Shown: positions 48,165 to 60,762 of the stretch, one piece after another | Position numbering within the stretch: the stretch's first letter is position 1 | Layout of the letters: each line of letters opens with the position of its first letter | From: Niebla homalea | Lineage: Eukaryota; Ascomycota; Lecanoromycetes; Lecanorales; Ramalinaceae | Reading direction: 5' to 3' | Length of the DNA stretch: 64,000 nucleotides | Assembly (NCBI GenBank): GCA_019925105.1 | Contig: JAHGAU010000008.1 | Span: forward strand, 186,001 to 250,000 | Notes under the pieces: model-generated | Told to the model about the DNA's origin: nothing | The model's database searches: none | The model's input: the letters and a program-made list of their open reading frames with translations, nothing else | Translations under genes and position numbers: made by a program

Positions 48165-50387
48165 TCACCCGGCTGCAACGACTTTTCTGGCCTCCTTTCC
48201 TGTCAATTGCCTTGCTTTTCCCATCTTCATTTTGCCCTTCAAACCAGCTGCCGACGACCCACTCTGACCACTCCCTCCCCTCTCCTTCTCTTTCTCTGCG
48301 CCCTTTCTCTTCACCCAGTCTCCTCCGTCCTCCTTGCCGGGTTCATTGTAGAATCGCCTATTCTGGCCACCATCGTTGACAGCCATTGGCCTGGGGTACA
48401 CCCCCTCCTCAAGCTCTTTGGTGTAGCTTGGCCCACGAATCATTGGCGGGGGCAGCTTTCGCTCTTGATCGTTGGTGTTCGAGGTGTTTGACAGCCGCCT
48501 TGGCTTGATAGGGTTGAGGCTCGATCGACGGAGCTTCACGCATTGTGCTTTTTCAAATTTGACCGCAGATGCCTTCTTAGGGGATGATTGAAGAGAGGGA
48601 AGGGCATTGGCATGCTGTTGCTGTTGCTGGTGAAGAGAGTGAGAGTGAGCGGTCTCTGGGTGAGTTGAACGACGCTGTTCGACTATAGGGATCTCTCGCT
48701 CCCGCACTTGCTGCTGACTGCCGCTGCGGTTCGCTTGATTGCTCTCCGGTCGAGGGAACTGCTTTTCCACGCCATCATCATTCATAGGTAAAGGGGCGCT
48801 TTGCACCACTCCAGCCAGGTGTTCAGGCTGGTAGAAGCCCATCTTCGATCCCGAACGCGAGTGAGGTAGAGTAGAAATATAAGGGGTATCGTATGGTATG
48901 ACAGGCTGAGGGTCCCCGATCTTGTTCTTCTTCACCTTCTTTTTCTTGCCACCGCTCTTCACAAGCTGGCCAATGTGGGTCTTTGCCTCTTTATATTGGT
49001 CGAGACCAGGTAACGCGGGCAGAGGACGATTGAGGTTTGGCCCACCGTCTTTCCGTAACTTATTGCGCTCTCGACCGCCGCTTTCGCCGCCGCCGCTGCG
49101 GAAGGATGCCCAGCTGCCCCTTCGTCGAAGCCCGCCATTCCGCCACCAACCAGCATTACTGAAGCTGCTGCGTCGACTCATGCTGCTACTCCGACTACGT
49201 GAAGAGAAGCCGAGTGAGGAGGAGCGGCCAGACCGCAAAGAGTTTTGCCCATCTGTTATAACAACGCTGTTCAGGCGCGAAGGACGAATGTAGTTGCTGA
49301 TCCCATCGGCGATACTGCTCGCAAAGCTACCAGCGCGGCTACTACGGCCTTGCCTGTAATTGGTAGTCTCGAGGCTATCGCGGCTTGTCATGCGCGACAA
49401 TTTGGACCTTCGGCTCGGCGGTCTGGAAGAGTTCAGGCGCTCCTTGTTGGCAACATATTCATCCGCACGCTGCCTCGCCAGCTCTTGGATCTCTTTCATG
49501 GATTCTGAGGCAGACTCAACCTCTGATGGTCGACGTCCCTTTTGTGATGTCCTTCCATCGGTCATGCTTGGTGTAAGTGCTTGCAAAGAAGTGAGACCGG
49601 TAGAGGTGGGCCGGCCTTGGATGGCAGCATAACCTGAAGTCGAGCGAGAGGTCGAGTTGCTGGAGAAGGTAGCTGGCTCGGGCTCATCATAATCTATACA
49701 CGCAGCAGCGGAAGTCTTTGGTCGTGCGTGCAGGCTTTTTCTGATGTGGCCTAAAGCTTGAGATTCGATTTGCTGCTGTCTGAGGAACCGCTTCTGCAAT
49801 TCTCTGGTGCGCTCGACGATTGGTGCGTGGACTGGAGGAAGCACTGGCTCCGGAATGGTGGTGGTGGTGATGGTGGTGATGGTGGTAGGTTGCGTTGCTT
49901 TCTTGTGGCTATCGCTGGCTCTGTGTCTGCCCATTGGATCTTTGGGCACATAGTGAGTTGCTTGCGACTGATTGGCATCCTGGCTATCTCGTTGTGGCCT
50001 CCGCGTCGAATATCTTTGCGGTTGCTCCTTTTTCAACGGTTTCGCAGGCTCGATCTTCTGCTTCACGTCTTCCTGCTTGACCTGCAACAGATCCGCCTTC
50101 ATGGCCTTGGCCTCGGCCTTTTGCATACGAGCAACATAACGCGCTTTCCGCTCGGCCTCCTTCCTTCTGTACAGCTCTTGTGGATCTGGATCGTCATCCG
50201 GGTCGGGAGGATTCGTCAGCGCAACCAGAATAGCGCAGGCCTGTCGCAGGTCATGCGTGATCTGGGGAGAGAGGCTTGGTCGTTCCATCTCGGATGGTGT
50301 TGGACTGTACGGAGGAGACTCGGCGTCATACTCTAGAAAACGCTCTTGTGAAGGTTGTGAAGATTTCTGTACGATCGACACAGCCAT
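48165..50387 (-). CDS. Disordered 740-aa protein of unknown function
   Basis: Single open frame, 740 aa, ATG at 50385-50387. I do not recognise a domain. The N-terminus has a short ordered-looking motif ITHDLRQACAILVALTNPP followed by an acidic DPDDDPDPQE stretch and a charged helix (RRKEAERKARYVARMQKAEAKAMKADL). The rest is Ser/Arg/Gln-rich and low in hydrophobics, with SR-like blocks (SRSRSSSMSRRSS), several Arg-Pro basic patches and a Lys-rich KKKKVKKNK segment (possible nuclear signals). No membrane segment or signal peptide. Length and codon use support a real gene; the opposite-strand frames are fragmentary. Nuclear or RNA-linked roles are possible from composition alone, which is weak evidence. 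Confidence 0.75.
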   Translation of the reverse strand: MAVSIVQKSSQPSQERFLEYDAESPPYSPTPSEMERPSLSPQITHDLRQACAILVALTNPPDPDDDPDPQELYRRKEAERKARYVARMQKAEAKAMKADLLQVKQEDVKQKIEPAKPLKKEQPQRYSTRRPQRDSQDANQSQATHYVPKDPMGRHRASDSHKKATQPTTITTITTTTIPEPVLPPVHAPIVERTRELQKRFLRQQQIESQALGHIRKSLHARPKTSAAACIDYDEPEPATFSSNSTSRSTSGYAAIQGRPTSTGLTSLQALTPSMTDGRTSQKGRRPSEVESASESMKEIQELARQRADEYVANKERLNSSRPPSRRSKLSRMTSRDSLETTNYRQGRSSRAGSFASSIADGISNYIRPSRLNSVVITDGQNSLRSGRSSSLGFSSRSRSSSMSRRSSFSNAGWWRNGGLRRRGSWASFRSGGGESGGRERNKLRKDGGPNLNRPLPALPGLDQYKEAKTHIGQLVKSGGKKKKVKKNKIGDPQPVIPYDTPYISTLPHSRSGSKMGFYQPEHLAGVVQSAPLPMNDDGVEKQFPRPESNQANRSGSQQQVREREIPIVEQRRSTHPETAHSHSLHQQQQQHANALPSLQSSPKKASAVKFEKAQCVKLRRSSLNPIKPRRLSNTSNTNDQERKLPPPMIRGPSYTKELEEGVYPRPMAVNDGGQNRRFYNEPGKEDGGDWVKRKGAEKEKERGGSGQSGSSAAGLKGKMKMGKARQLTGKEARKVVAAG

Positions 50388-51823
50388 GTTTAGTATTGAC
50401 GTATCTGACCGAAAAGGTTTAGGGGGAGCGATTTTCGAGGATTACTATTCTTGTGTTCATGTTGAAACACTCGATGTCTGGGTCCAAGTGCAAGGGGGCG
50501 GAGAGGGGGGTTCCCAGGAGGGAGGTACAAACTCACGGTTCGAAGATTAGTCAACGAGAAGCCGCGTTTCATGCTCCTGCCCATTCCCATCGTGACTGAA
50601 TCAGGTCGACCGTCGACCGTCGAGCCCAGATTCTGGAAGGAACCGCCGGCTTATGCTAAGAAGATGATGTGGTGTGGAGAAGGAGGAAAGTCGATATTCA
50701 AAAGATTTGGACCTGCAGCCCCGGAAATGGGTACCCAAATCTCTGCTAATCTAATAATCGTTGGGCACGGGGCATTTAGAAACAGCTGCAAATTTCAGAG
50801 ACAGCAAGGATCATAGCTCGGACAAGACCCTTGGGTGCAAAGACATGTATATGATGAGCGTGGACCTTCTGAATCGATCTTCTCGTAGAACTCGTAGAGC
50901 GTGATGCGGCCTCCTATGCAACAAATGTTGGAGAGTCGGTCACAATAGCTACAAGAGGGAGGTGCTCAAAAAGGGGGAAGAGCTGGGGACATTGTTCGAG
51001 GGTTTGAAGGGCTCAATCCCTCCCCGAGTCCTTTTCTCTCTCCAAAAATGCCCCTAGAAAAGTCCACATCTTGGGCGCATGGACCAAGTGCCCTGCCCCA
51101 GTTGGCACTGGCACCAATGGAAATCTCTCCTCAAAGGGAAAATCTCCCTCCCTCCCGTATGTCTCGGCAAGAAATTGCCATGAGCCTTCCGAGCTCATCG
51201 TCGATTGCGTGGCATAAGCAGCACAGGCTAGACATTTACGTCCAATCAGCCTGGTTGATCACTTGATGCCAGGAAGTAATCGGTCTAGAAATCCCGCTGC
51301 CGATTAGGCTTGCAGGCCAGTATGGGGGAAAACCGCTTGGAAGGGATTTCCTTGATGTTGGAAGTAGTTTAGTGCGTCGCATAAATGCAACTTTCACGCA
51401 CCAACAACACCCCCTCGACCCACGTCTCTCCGGTCTCCCCGTCACCCCCAGACCGCTCATCCGCAATAATCATCCATGGCTTTGACGCCGAGGTGATCCG
51501 TCAGCAGGCTTGTGCGTTGCTAATGCTCACATGTATGCTGCCCATGCACGACATGGCCCCCGTCAAGAACGGTGGTGTGGTGACTCTGGTGAAGGCGGAA
51601 GAGCCTCCTTTGTTGTCCTTCGCGTCCGGCTGAGGTGCGACCTCGACAAAGGCCAGCTGCAGGCAAGCGACATCATCAGATGCTCAGTATCCTGATCTCA
51701 CTGCCCTCGACGCGTATCTGCATGCAGTGAGCATGCAGTGCTCCGTAGCTGGAGCTTCTGCTTCGATTCACACTGGAGCTAAGGAAGCAACATTGGCTGC
51801 AGCTGCACCAATCTGCAGCCACA
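50388..51823. other. Gene-poor region, left part
   Basis: No supportable gene; short ORFs only. Contains the promoter side of the 740-aa protein gene. Confidence 0.4.
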
Positions 51824-51909
51824 ATGATCAAGCAGATTCACAAATGCTGTGGGACATACCTTGGTATCTGTCCTTACCTTGAACAAGCTCCTGACGTGCT
51901 CACTCACTC

Positions 51910-52512
51910 ATGCTGGCCGGAGCTTCAAAAGTACTACCAGCAAGGACAGAGCCGCTCGAGAACGAGAAAAGCGTCCACGACAGACAAGAACAGACATCGA
52001 TTCAAGCTATTGCACAAGGACGTGCCCCCCCTGCTGGTGCTTCCTTCGGAGTACCTTCCACTCTCCTCGATGAAGCTTCTGGATGCTTAGAAGACCTCCC
52101 ACTCCAGAGCCGTCTTCCCTGGATCATGCAGAAGCACACACCGACAAATCACATACAGCGAGATAGATCTGCCCAAGGGGTTGTCGATCCAACCTTCCTG
52201 GATTCTCAATACTGCTTGACGCATTCGCTGGAGACCTCCGAACAGAAGCTGCCACTTCCGGAAGAAGCTCGCTCAGTCACTCCTCTCCTACCAAGAAGCA
52301 ATAGCAGAGAGCAAGCGCACAGCGAGAAATCCGAAAGACAACGTGAAGACCTCAATCAACAGATCCGATCACGCCCGGGAAATCTGGATTCTCCTGGCCG
52401 CCTTCCAGCCCTCTGCCTTCCTCTGCAGAAAGATTCCCAGCATTTGTTATTCAAGAATCAGAAACGTTCAATGCTCTGGCACGCAATTACAAAAGTTTCT
52501 GTCGGGCCATGA
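51910..52512 (+). CDS. Possible hypothetical protein, weakly supported
   Basis: An open frame of 200 aa, hydrophilic and Gln/Ser/Glu-rich, with no domain I recognise. From about 52390 a second forward frame looks more protein-like (ETFNALARNYKSFC, then MNKERTEAKGTELP) and runs to TAG near 52679. The true gene, if any, may switch frames through an intron or be broken. No homologue family can be suggested. It sits in an otherwise gene-poor stretch, and the ORF could be chance. Confidence 0.25.
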   Translation: MLAGASKVLPARTEPLENEKSVHDRQEQTSIQAIAQGRAPPAGASFGVPSTLLDEASGCLEDLPLQSRLPWIMQKHTPTNHIQRDRSAQGVVDPTFLDSQYCLTHSLETSEQKLPLPEEARSVTPLLPRSNSREQAHSEKSERQREDLNQQIRSRPGNLDSPGRLPALCLPLQKDSQHLLFKNQKRSMLWHAITKVSVGP

Positions 52513-53699
52513 ATAAGGAGAGAACAGAAGCTAAGGGGACAGAACTGCCCGCACAGCGGAAGCCGCAAGTCGTGGGTCGAGCAAGCAGCCTGGGGACTTC
52601 ACCGTGGTCCACTGTGCGGTTCCATGGCAATAGCTCCTCAATGTACATCTACTTCCTCCGATGGGGCTTGGCTTCTTAGTGATGGCTTGATACTGGCTCG
52701 ACAGACCCACACCGATTCACAAGCTGCATTGCTCCCCAAATCCAGGACTCGATCTATCTACTATATTTCCCAATAGGGAACATCTTACCCTTCTTCAATC
52801 AGATCTGGCTATCGCGAAAGATGCTTGACAAAAGCAGAGTTGTGGTCAAGGGCTCGGAGGGTCGTCAAATAAAGAGAGGGACACTTTTACAAGGCAAATC
52901 GGAACCCATTGGCCCTGGAGCAAAGGTCTTCGAGCCCTGCTCAATACTGATTTTGAAGCCATCGAATTTACCAAGCTCCAGATGAAAACCCATACCGTGA
53001 ATGATTTCATGTGGATGCAGAGGGAAGGATGAGTTGATCTGGCTGCGCTCGGCTTCGTTGGGCCCATTGATATCCTGAGACGGCCCCAACAGCATTGACT
53101 CAAAAGAAGCGCAGCGTGTTCTCATTACGCACCCTCGCGCTTTTGACAAGCTCAACAATGCGGAACTATTCGTCCATGAGAGATGTATCAGGGATTACAA
53201 CGAACTTCGAAGGAAGCAGAGCACCGCACGTATCTTGGTGTCTCACCAAATGAGTCAGGAGAATATTAGACGGTGTGCTGGCTGGCCCTTTTTTCCCGGG
53301 GACCTGCATAAGGTTGCATGTCATCAGCACTGCTCAGCCAGGACCTTTTTGCCCTTTACGTTCAAGTCGTTTCCAAGACTCGTCTCTCGATTCATTCCGG
53401 TATAACTCCTTTGAGGAAGTCAGGGGCTTGTTCGTCAATCTCCGGGCAATTGCCACTACGGATTCAATAGGCAACAAAATCATGAGGCAGACCACGAACT
53501 TGCTTCTCAGCACGTCACCAATTGATCTTATCTAGTCGGCACATACGGAGAATACGATGGGCAATTTCGCCCGTCAGTGCCCTGAACTTGGGAGCCGGAG
53601 GAGAGCCCCCATTCAAGAGCTATCTATCCTCTTAGCCTGAAAAAGCGTTCTTGATAAATGTATCACAGAATTTGAGGTCAAAAGAAACGTAAGAGAAAA

Positions 53700-53820
53700 G
53701 ATGGCCAACAGCTCATGGGTTTTGAACTGCGGCCGCATCCTCGTGACTTTAATTTCCCTGCACGCTGATGCCCAATAAGACTATTGAATGGCTTTTGGCC
53801 AAGCCAAATCGGAAATGTTT
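53700..53820 (+). repeat. Direct repeat copy 1
   Basis: Pairs with 54241-54366. The best-conserved core, starting GATGCCCAATAAGACTATTG at 53767, differs at only a few positions between copies over about 55 bp; the left part is more diverged and contains small indels. Confidence 0.8.
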
Positions 53821-54240
53821 CTCTGATCGGCATTGCCGACATGATTGAGCAGGGGGTCTCTCAGCGAGATTCATAAATCGGTGACGAGCCTGGGCGAGGA
53901 TCCTTGCGAGGTCAACGTTCACATTGGTATTCCGTGAGGTTCATTAGGCATATGCAATAGTGCGTCACCAAGTCGATTTATAAAATCTCTTCAACATGTC
54001 GGTTTAGCTTCGAGGACTCCTGGAATACCATCGGCAATTTGATCAGTACGACATACTTGATACATAATAAGGGGGGGCTGCGTGATAAACACCATGTCCC
54101 CCGCCAACTTGATCCGGGGATCCTGTCAAATTCGACTAGTGGAAGTGGAGGTCGAATCTCACGTTCGAGAGCTACTCTTTCTGCTCCCCTGCGGAGAAGC
54201 TTAGCATGAATGTGTCACGAGTAACATTGCACTAAGTATC

Positions 54241-54366
54241 AGATGACCACCAGCTCATATATGGAAAGCGTTGGGGCCGCGTAGCATTGTGACTTCAATC
54301 TTCCTGAACGCTAATGCCCAATAAGACTATTGAATGGCTTTTGGCCAAGTCAGATCGGAAATGTTA
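54241..54366 (+). repeat. Direct repeat copy 2
   Basis: Second copy of the repeat at 53700-53820, about 546 bp downstream. Differences in the core include C/T and A/G changes (for example AAGCCAAATC against AAGTCAGATC). Confidence 0.8.
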
Positions 54367-57300
54367 CCTGACCGGGTCCCGAAGTTCCCAGCATGGTTGA
54401 ACAGGTGGGTGTTGCTCAAAAAGATCCAAATATATCTGACAAGTCCGGGAGGCATTGGAGTTCAAAATCAAAGTTTATTGACCCCGGACGAGGTTTTGAA
54501 TGGATGATGATTCAGATCGTTTGGGTTGTCACTCAGCACTGATGGTCGCCCGATGTGCAAATCACGCAGATTGCATCAAGATCGTGGGAAACTCCATTGT
54601 CACGCTTAAGGAGCAGTATTGCCTTTGATATGGGACGAAAGATGATTTTGCGACTCGAGCAAAAGTACGAGCAGGCAAAATTTGTTGACTTTTGTTCTTA
54701 TTTCACCGTGATGACAACTATCTCTTGGGCCATTATCGATGCCAATCATCGCAGAGAGTCGATTGCACAACATCTCCATGGGTCGAACGGTGTCCAACGT
54801 CATTCGATCAAGGCACCGCTGAAAACAGTTGCATGGAATCATAAAATGTACCACGACTTGGTTTGCCTCAACTGTCACACCCGTTACGGTCAGCAAACCG
54901 ATCTTGTATCTGCGTGACATTTCATTCTCCCCAAACGTGGCTACCAACGAAACATGATTGTCTATTGACAAGATTCGTGGCCTTGCTACGTGGGTTGGTA
55001 ATTGGTCGTACAGACATCGTTGCCCATCATATGGAACGCAATGCAGTATCCAGAGTTCTTTTTCAAATGGAAATACCCAAGAAGCGGAGTCAAAGTACAG
55101 TGGCCACTCAGAAATACCGTTTGGCACTAGGCACACGTTGTATGAAGCACAGTCGCTTCCATCATATCAACACAATGCTGGATTCATTACCGGCCCGCGG
55201 CATCATATGCAACGAACCTGGCTATTACATCAAGGGACTCCGGCAAAGCCACTACAATGTTGCCAAAGAGGCTGCGTGGTCGCTGAATGCCACCGCCAGG
55301 AATTCGAATGGCCAAGATATCTGCCAATGAGACAAGTCAGTCAAGGATTTGATAAAATTGACACAGACCAGCAAGCGATAACGGGCACGACTGTCTCCAG
55401 ACCATCTCAATCTCTCAACACGATGTGTTTCACCATTAAACAGTCCAAAACTATAACTCGCGTAGTGGACTCATCTATGACTGGATGGCGATTTTTGATG
55501 TCGCCGCAGCCGTTTTGTCCGAGCAACAGTGAGGTTTGCTGGACGGTGCAGGGAGTTCTGCTCGGCCGTGGCTTGACTTCTTCTCAGGGAGGCGGCTTCT
55601 GTAACGAGCAATGCCCGTACCGAACCCTGGTTACTCCCCGAAAAGGGTCTTTTGATGTAGGCGGGTGCTCTACCACATATTGATGATCTCAAAATATGCG
55701 GCGTTTTTGGCAGTGTAGTTTTGTCCCTGCCACCTATCCAATTCTTTCAATGTGCATTTGATGAGGAAAGATTGACCTACACATCATCTGATCATCCTGT
55801 TGGCTTCTTTCTCTACCATCACCATCTCATGGGAAGCTTGGCCACCCTCAACCTGCGGAACCTCTTCACATTCTGGGAAAGCTGTTACCACCAGAGCAGT
55901 CAAGCTGTCGTGGAATGTGCGACTATATTGCTAGGACATCAATTTTCCTGCATGTTGATTGAGTTCGACAACATCCAGGCTAGTGATGTGCCGCTTGCCC
56001 ATTCAATCTGGGGGCATATGACTTCCAGAGACCATGGATTCGTGTTGAGACGAGGTCCCGGACACAGTGCCTGCTGGCCCCGTACCTTGTCACCTCGAAA
56101 CCTCTCTGCAACCTGGAATACTGTCAGCCAAGCAAGCAATGAAGCATAAGTGGAATGTGCGGCCCCCCTCTACACATTATCGATCTTAGTACGATATGTG
56201 ACGTTGTGGATTGGACCGGTCGTGCTACAAAATAAGCTGCTCAGGCAACAGCTGATCGTGTCTCTTGTTTTGGGGGTAGTCTGGCTCCCAAAGACGATGG
56301 TTGTCGCCGTCCAACCACAAGCCATACGTCGACAACGAGGTCGATAAGTCTTGAAGTCTCGCCGACGACAACGTCAATGGGCGCTGGAAGTATTCACAGC
56401 GAGGAGAGAAAAGTGCGTAGTTTACAACACTTTACTATGGCATCTACCCCCCTCTCATAAATCCCTCTGTGTGAAGCCGTCTGTGTATTTGAAAGGATGC
56501 AGCGAGCAAGTAAAAGGACTTGGTGGCTCGGGCGAACATGGTCATGATCCTTCGCATGGAGGTGACGCAGGACGAAGATGCAGGGGTAGCTTTATTGGAT
56601 GTATCGGATACGGACCATTATGTCTGGCGACGACAGTCAGCATCAAGACTTCCACAGCGTCGATCAAGACGGTGATGAAGACCTACTGTTTTCCACCAGT
56701 CCAAACATAATCTGCCTTTTCAAAGCAGGAATAGGGCATGTACCACGAAGCCCAATCTAACAAGTTCAACAACTCGGAACAACATCAGATTGTATTAATT
56801 TGCGGCCACCACAGGTTTTTGATGTCGCTGCAATTACTCTCGAAAGACCAGCAGACCTATGGATACCTCGGGGGCAAGGTTTGTGGAAGTGTCGGCAGCC
56901 GGTTACATCTCAAGGCCGTTTCATCACCAAGCTCCGAGCGTGAGACATCTATCGTGGGGACAATAGTCTCATCAGTCTGTCTGGCATGAATGTTTAGCAC
57001 TCTGACTCCAAGTACGTTGTTCAAGAGGCGGGATTTAGCTGGACTACAGGTCCTAGCAGTCTTGCTTTCATGTATTGGACACATGGTGTGTATCGTTGAG
57101 CTCGACATCCCGCCTGACCGTGGGCTGTGCGGGCCATGAGGACTTTGTTGGTCATGCTGAGCGTGCAATTGGCAGCTAAATCTGTCATGGACGAGCTCGT
57201 AGACAAAGTGAAAGAAGGTCATACAGCTGATGACTTTCTCAAGTGAAGCTGCCATTCAGTGGGAGTCGGCTTTGCAAAAGGACTGAACCTAGCCTGAACA

Positions 57301-60053
57301 GTCAGCACACTGGCCTCAAGAGTTTAAAACAGGACGGCCATGAAGACCACTCTGGAGTGTGATACCTCACTTCCTTGCCTCCTGAGGGCAACACTGTGGG
57401 GTTTACCGCGAGGCATCGCTATGCCCTATCAACGTACCTGACAGCCAGATCATATTAACGCCGCGGACATCAATATCGCTGAATTTGGGAGGCCGAATCC
57501 ATGGTTTTTCGTAGGAGCCCGGATTGCGTATCTTGTTGCAGCGTGCCGTGTTGCAGATGACATGTCGGAAAGAAGCTTATCCGGCGTTGGAGAAATATGA
57601 TGGACCTATAATTGCCTGGTCAGCATCTGGTCTTAAGGATCTGGATTGAGACGACAATGATGGCTTAGCTAGATGGTTGTCCTGGACGTCCTCGACCTCT
57701 CTGTCCTTGAATGACGGAATGTATCGACAGGATAGGCGAGGCCATCTAATGAATATGAGAGGCAACCCAAGACCGCTTGGCCCCGTGGCCGTTCTTCTTG
57801 GCCGTTGTCAATCTTCCCACGGATAGAAATGATGTGACAGCTGAGCCTCTGGAGCCGTCGAGGGCATGCCTGAAAGCTGCGTTGCAACAGGTCATGTGTC
57901 AAGCTCAACTTGGACCGGATTCCATGGCACGGAAGTCGGGGATTACACTTGATGACTATTGTCTTGATATCGGCAGGAGATCAGGACGGCGAGACCCTTG
58001 AGGAAGGAGTCTGCCGTCCGTCTGACCATGGATTAAGCCTTTCTGCCCCAACGTGAGATCTCAGCCTTTGGTGTCTTGGTTTTTCACTGTTTTGCTTTGA
58101 AGTGGTCCTTGTTGACATGTGAGCCGAATGATGGAAGGTGTGTGGCCAAGATGATGGGAAACGAAGGTGAGTGAGGAGAGGAGTGAGTTTGAATGTTCTA
58201 TCTTGCAAGCACTATGAAAGAGGCAGACCTAACGTTGCATGGTCAGCAAGGACTAGAGATTGGACGCGTTGACTTACGAATGGTGGATGCCAAGCATGAA
58301 AACTTGACACGGTCGCACAATCTTGTCCTGAGGTCCAAAGGTCAGCAGCGACGATGAGAGTTCGAAAGCATCGAACTGCCTCCTCTACTCACACCCTTGG
58401 ACTGGCCACGCAACGCCCTGTTCAGCCCGTTAGCTGTATGCTGGCCGCTGTGGGAAGGTTGTTGTCAGCTCAACTTACCCGCACTATCACCTCTGCTGGA
58501 ACATTGGCCCCTTCACCAGGGAGGAGAATATCCACTGGTACGGTGTGAACAAGCTGTCAGGTAATGGGTCTACAACACGACATACCATGAACAATGTTGT
58601 GTGGTGGGAGTGGTACTTTCTCACTCTCAATTTCTATCGTTGCTCCCTGCGTGTTTATGAGAAGCATTTTTGCGTCCACCGGCCGGTCTTTGGGGCGGCT
58701 GGCGAGTTGGCCGGGGCTCCCCACGTGCACGATGATGAAGAGAGCCATGATCAATTATTTGATGACAGGTGGTGGTGGGGTGAGAGGGTGGTGTGGAAGG
58801 CAGGAGAAGGGAGAGAAGGGAGAGAAGCGAGAAGGGTCTTAGCGTGCTTTGGTGTGGCGAAATTAATCGTCGTCGAGCAACGATGAAACTATAGGGTCAC
58901 ACGGGTGCTTTGCGGCCAACGCAATAGGGGCTTTGGGGGGCTGGCGTTACGATCTAGGGGCACAACACATCTACGTCTACCCCTACAGGTGCCCAGAAAC
59001 GCCCTTTACGGTGACGGCGAGGTCGTTCTGAGCGTGAGACGGCTCTACAGCACATTGCCACGGTCGGAGACCAGGGTTGGGAAGGTGCATGCACTTCTCC
59101 AGGGGGAAGTGCTTGCATGCGGATCCACTAAATTTCGACGGCACGATATGCGGAAATGGCCTACATGCACATGGTAGAGAGCCCTTGATGGCCGCGAGAG
59201 CCTGCCACAAAGCTCACGTCAAGGAGGGAGGATAATTACAGACGTGTCTCAAGCCATCGGGGTATGCATGCATTCAGGAGCATGCTATGGCGGTTGCAAG
59301 AGCAGCTGCAAAGATGACCCCAGCTTTCCAGCACTATTCGAGAGCGGCCAATCGAGTCTTCACGGGGAAAAGGTATGAGAAATATCGATCGTGAAAAATA
59401 TCTGAGGTACGTCATACTCTCCCATCACCATCCCCTGCGGCATCGCATCTGCACAAAAGATGTTTCAATACGCAGAACCTGTTCCTCGCTAGATGACGCC
59501 CTGTATCACCCACAAAATGCTTAGAGAGTCAGCTACGTGGTCAGCTTCTCTCTATGGACTATCTTAAGCAAGCCAAGAGCTGGTGGACATCGGCATCACG
59601 CAAGGGCTTCAATGCTTCAATGCAACGGATTTGTATGAACACTTACCAAGGAGCATTGTTTCAGGCCCAAACACCCCCCCCTCCCAAAAAGTCCAGAGCA
59701 ATTTCCATCCCATCCCCTCTTACCCTCCATTTTTCCCAGCATGCAAGACCCACCGCCTTAGCACGCATTCACATGGGCCTGCACGCTTCATGCGGTGGAG
59801 CTCGAGTGGCGAAGAAACCCGGCGTGCCCACGAACCACCATTAGCAAAAATCGGCTGCAGCATGCCATACTATACCTCGTCCACTCTCAATCAATACATA
59901 CATACGCCGCCCCATACCCAAACATGTTACCATTCACCATATCCCATTTACCCATGACCACTCACTACACCACCTACCTTGGCTTGCTGGCCGGCAAGGA
60001 GATGGGTACCTATGCTAGTTTTCTAACGGCATGGTGGTGGGTGGGGTGAAGCG

Positions 60054-60172
60054 TGGATGGGCACGGCGTGTAGGTAAGTGAGCTAGCCTCCTTCATCATC
60101 ATCATCATCGGGAGGGGAGGGGGGTGGGATGGGAGTGGATGGGCATGCCGTGTAGGTGAGTGAGCTAGCCTT
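60054..60172 (+). repeat. Two direct copies of a 36-bp unit
   Basis: Copies at 60054-60089 and 60137-60172 begin TGGATGGGCAC/TG and end GAGCTAGCCT, differing at about three positions; a CAT triplet run and G-rich sequence lie between them. Confidence 0.8.
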
Positions 60173-60354
60173 CATTATTATTATTGTTGTGATTATTGTT
60201 GATGGGTGAGGGGAGAGGGGAAGGGCGGAAAGGATGGGGGGAAAGGAGGAGAGGGGGAAAGGCGAGGGGGGGAGAGGGGTGAAGAGGGCTTGATGTTATG
60301 GTTGTTACTTTGATGGAGAGAGAGAGTTAACGACTTAGTCTACTCTACCTACGC

Positions 60355-60439
60355 GGTCTACCGAACCTAAGGTACTGGGTCTACCGAACCTAAGCTACTG
60401 GGTCTACCGAACATGAGTACTCGGTCTCCCTACTGAACC
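60355..60439 (+). repeat. Tandem repeat, unit of about 23 bp
   Basis: Units at 60355-60377, 60378-60400 and 60401-60422 begin GGTCTACCGAAC; a degenerate fourth starts at 60423. The first two differ by one base. Confidence 0.85.
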
Positions 60440-60541
60440 ACCGGATTGCGGAGAGGTGATGTGGGGGAGTAGTATTTAGTCGATGTGGGTTGGGGTTGGG
60501 GGTGATGCCGTTTGAGGATCGGTGGATGGGAACATTTCATT

Positions 60542-60670
60542 CAGCGTGGATATTGGGGGGAAAGGGGGAGATGGGGAGGGACAGCGTGGATATTGGGGGG
60601 GAAAGAAAGGGAGATGGGGAAGGACAGCGTGGATATGGAAAAAAGGGAAATTGGGGAAGGGAGGGAAGGG
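60542..60670 (+). repeat. Purine-rich minisatellite, unit of about 40-45 bp
   Basis: Three units starting at 60542, 60582 and 60625, each beginning CAGCGTGGATAT and followed by G/A-rich sequence of variable length. Confidence 0.85.
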
Positions 60671-60728
60671 GTTGAGAATGTATCTTCTTCCCACGAGGGG
60701 TTGGGTTGGGTTGGGCAGAATAAGTTTG

Positions 60729-60762
60729 TTGATGATGGTGATGATGATGATGATGATGATGG
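60729..60762 (+). repeat. GAT triplet microsatellite
   Basis: GATGATGGT followed by an uninterrupted run of GAT/ATG triplets; no associated gene. Confidence 0.9.

Noticed and set aside
54606..55683. Overlapping 176-aa (minus) and 241-aa (plus) ORFs
   Set aside because: Neither shows recognisable motifs and they overlap; I could not decide whether either is coding, so no gene is called.
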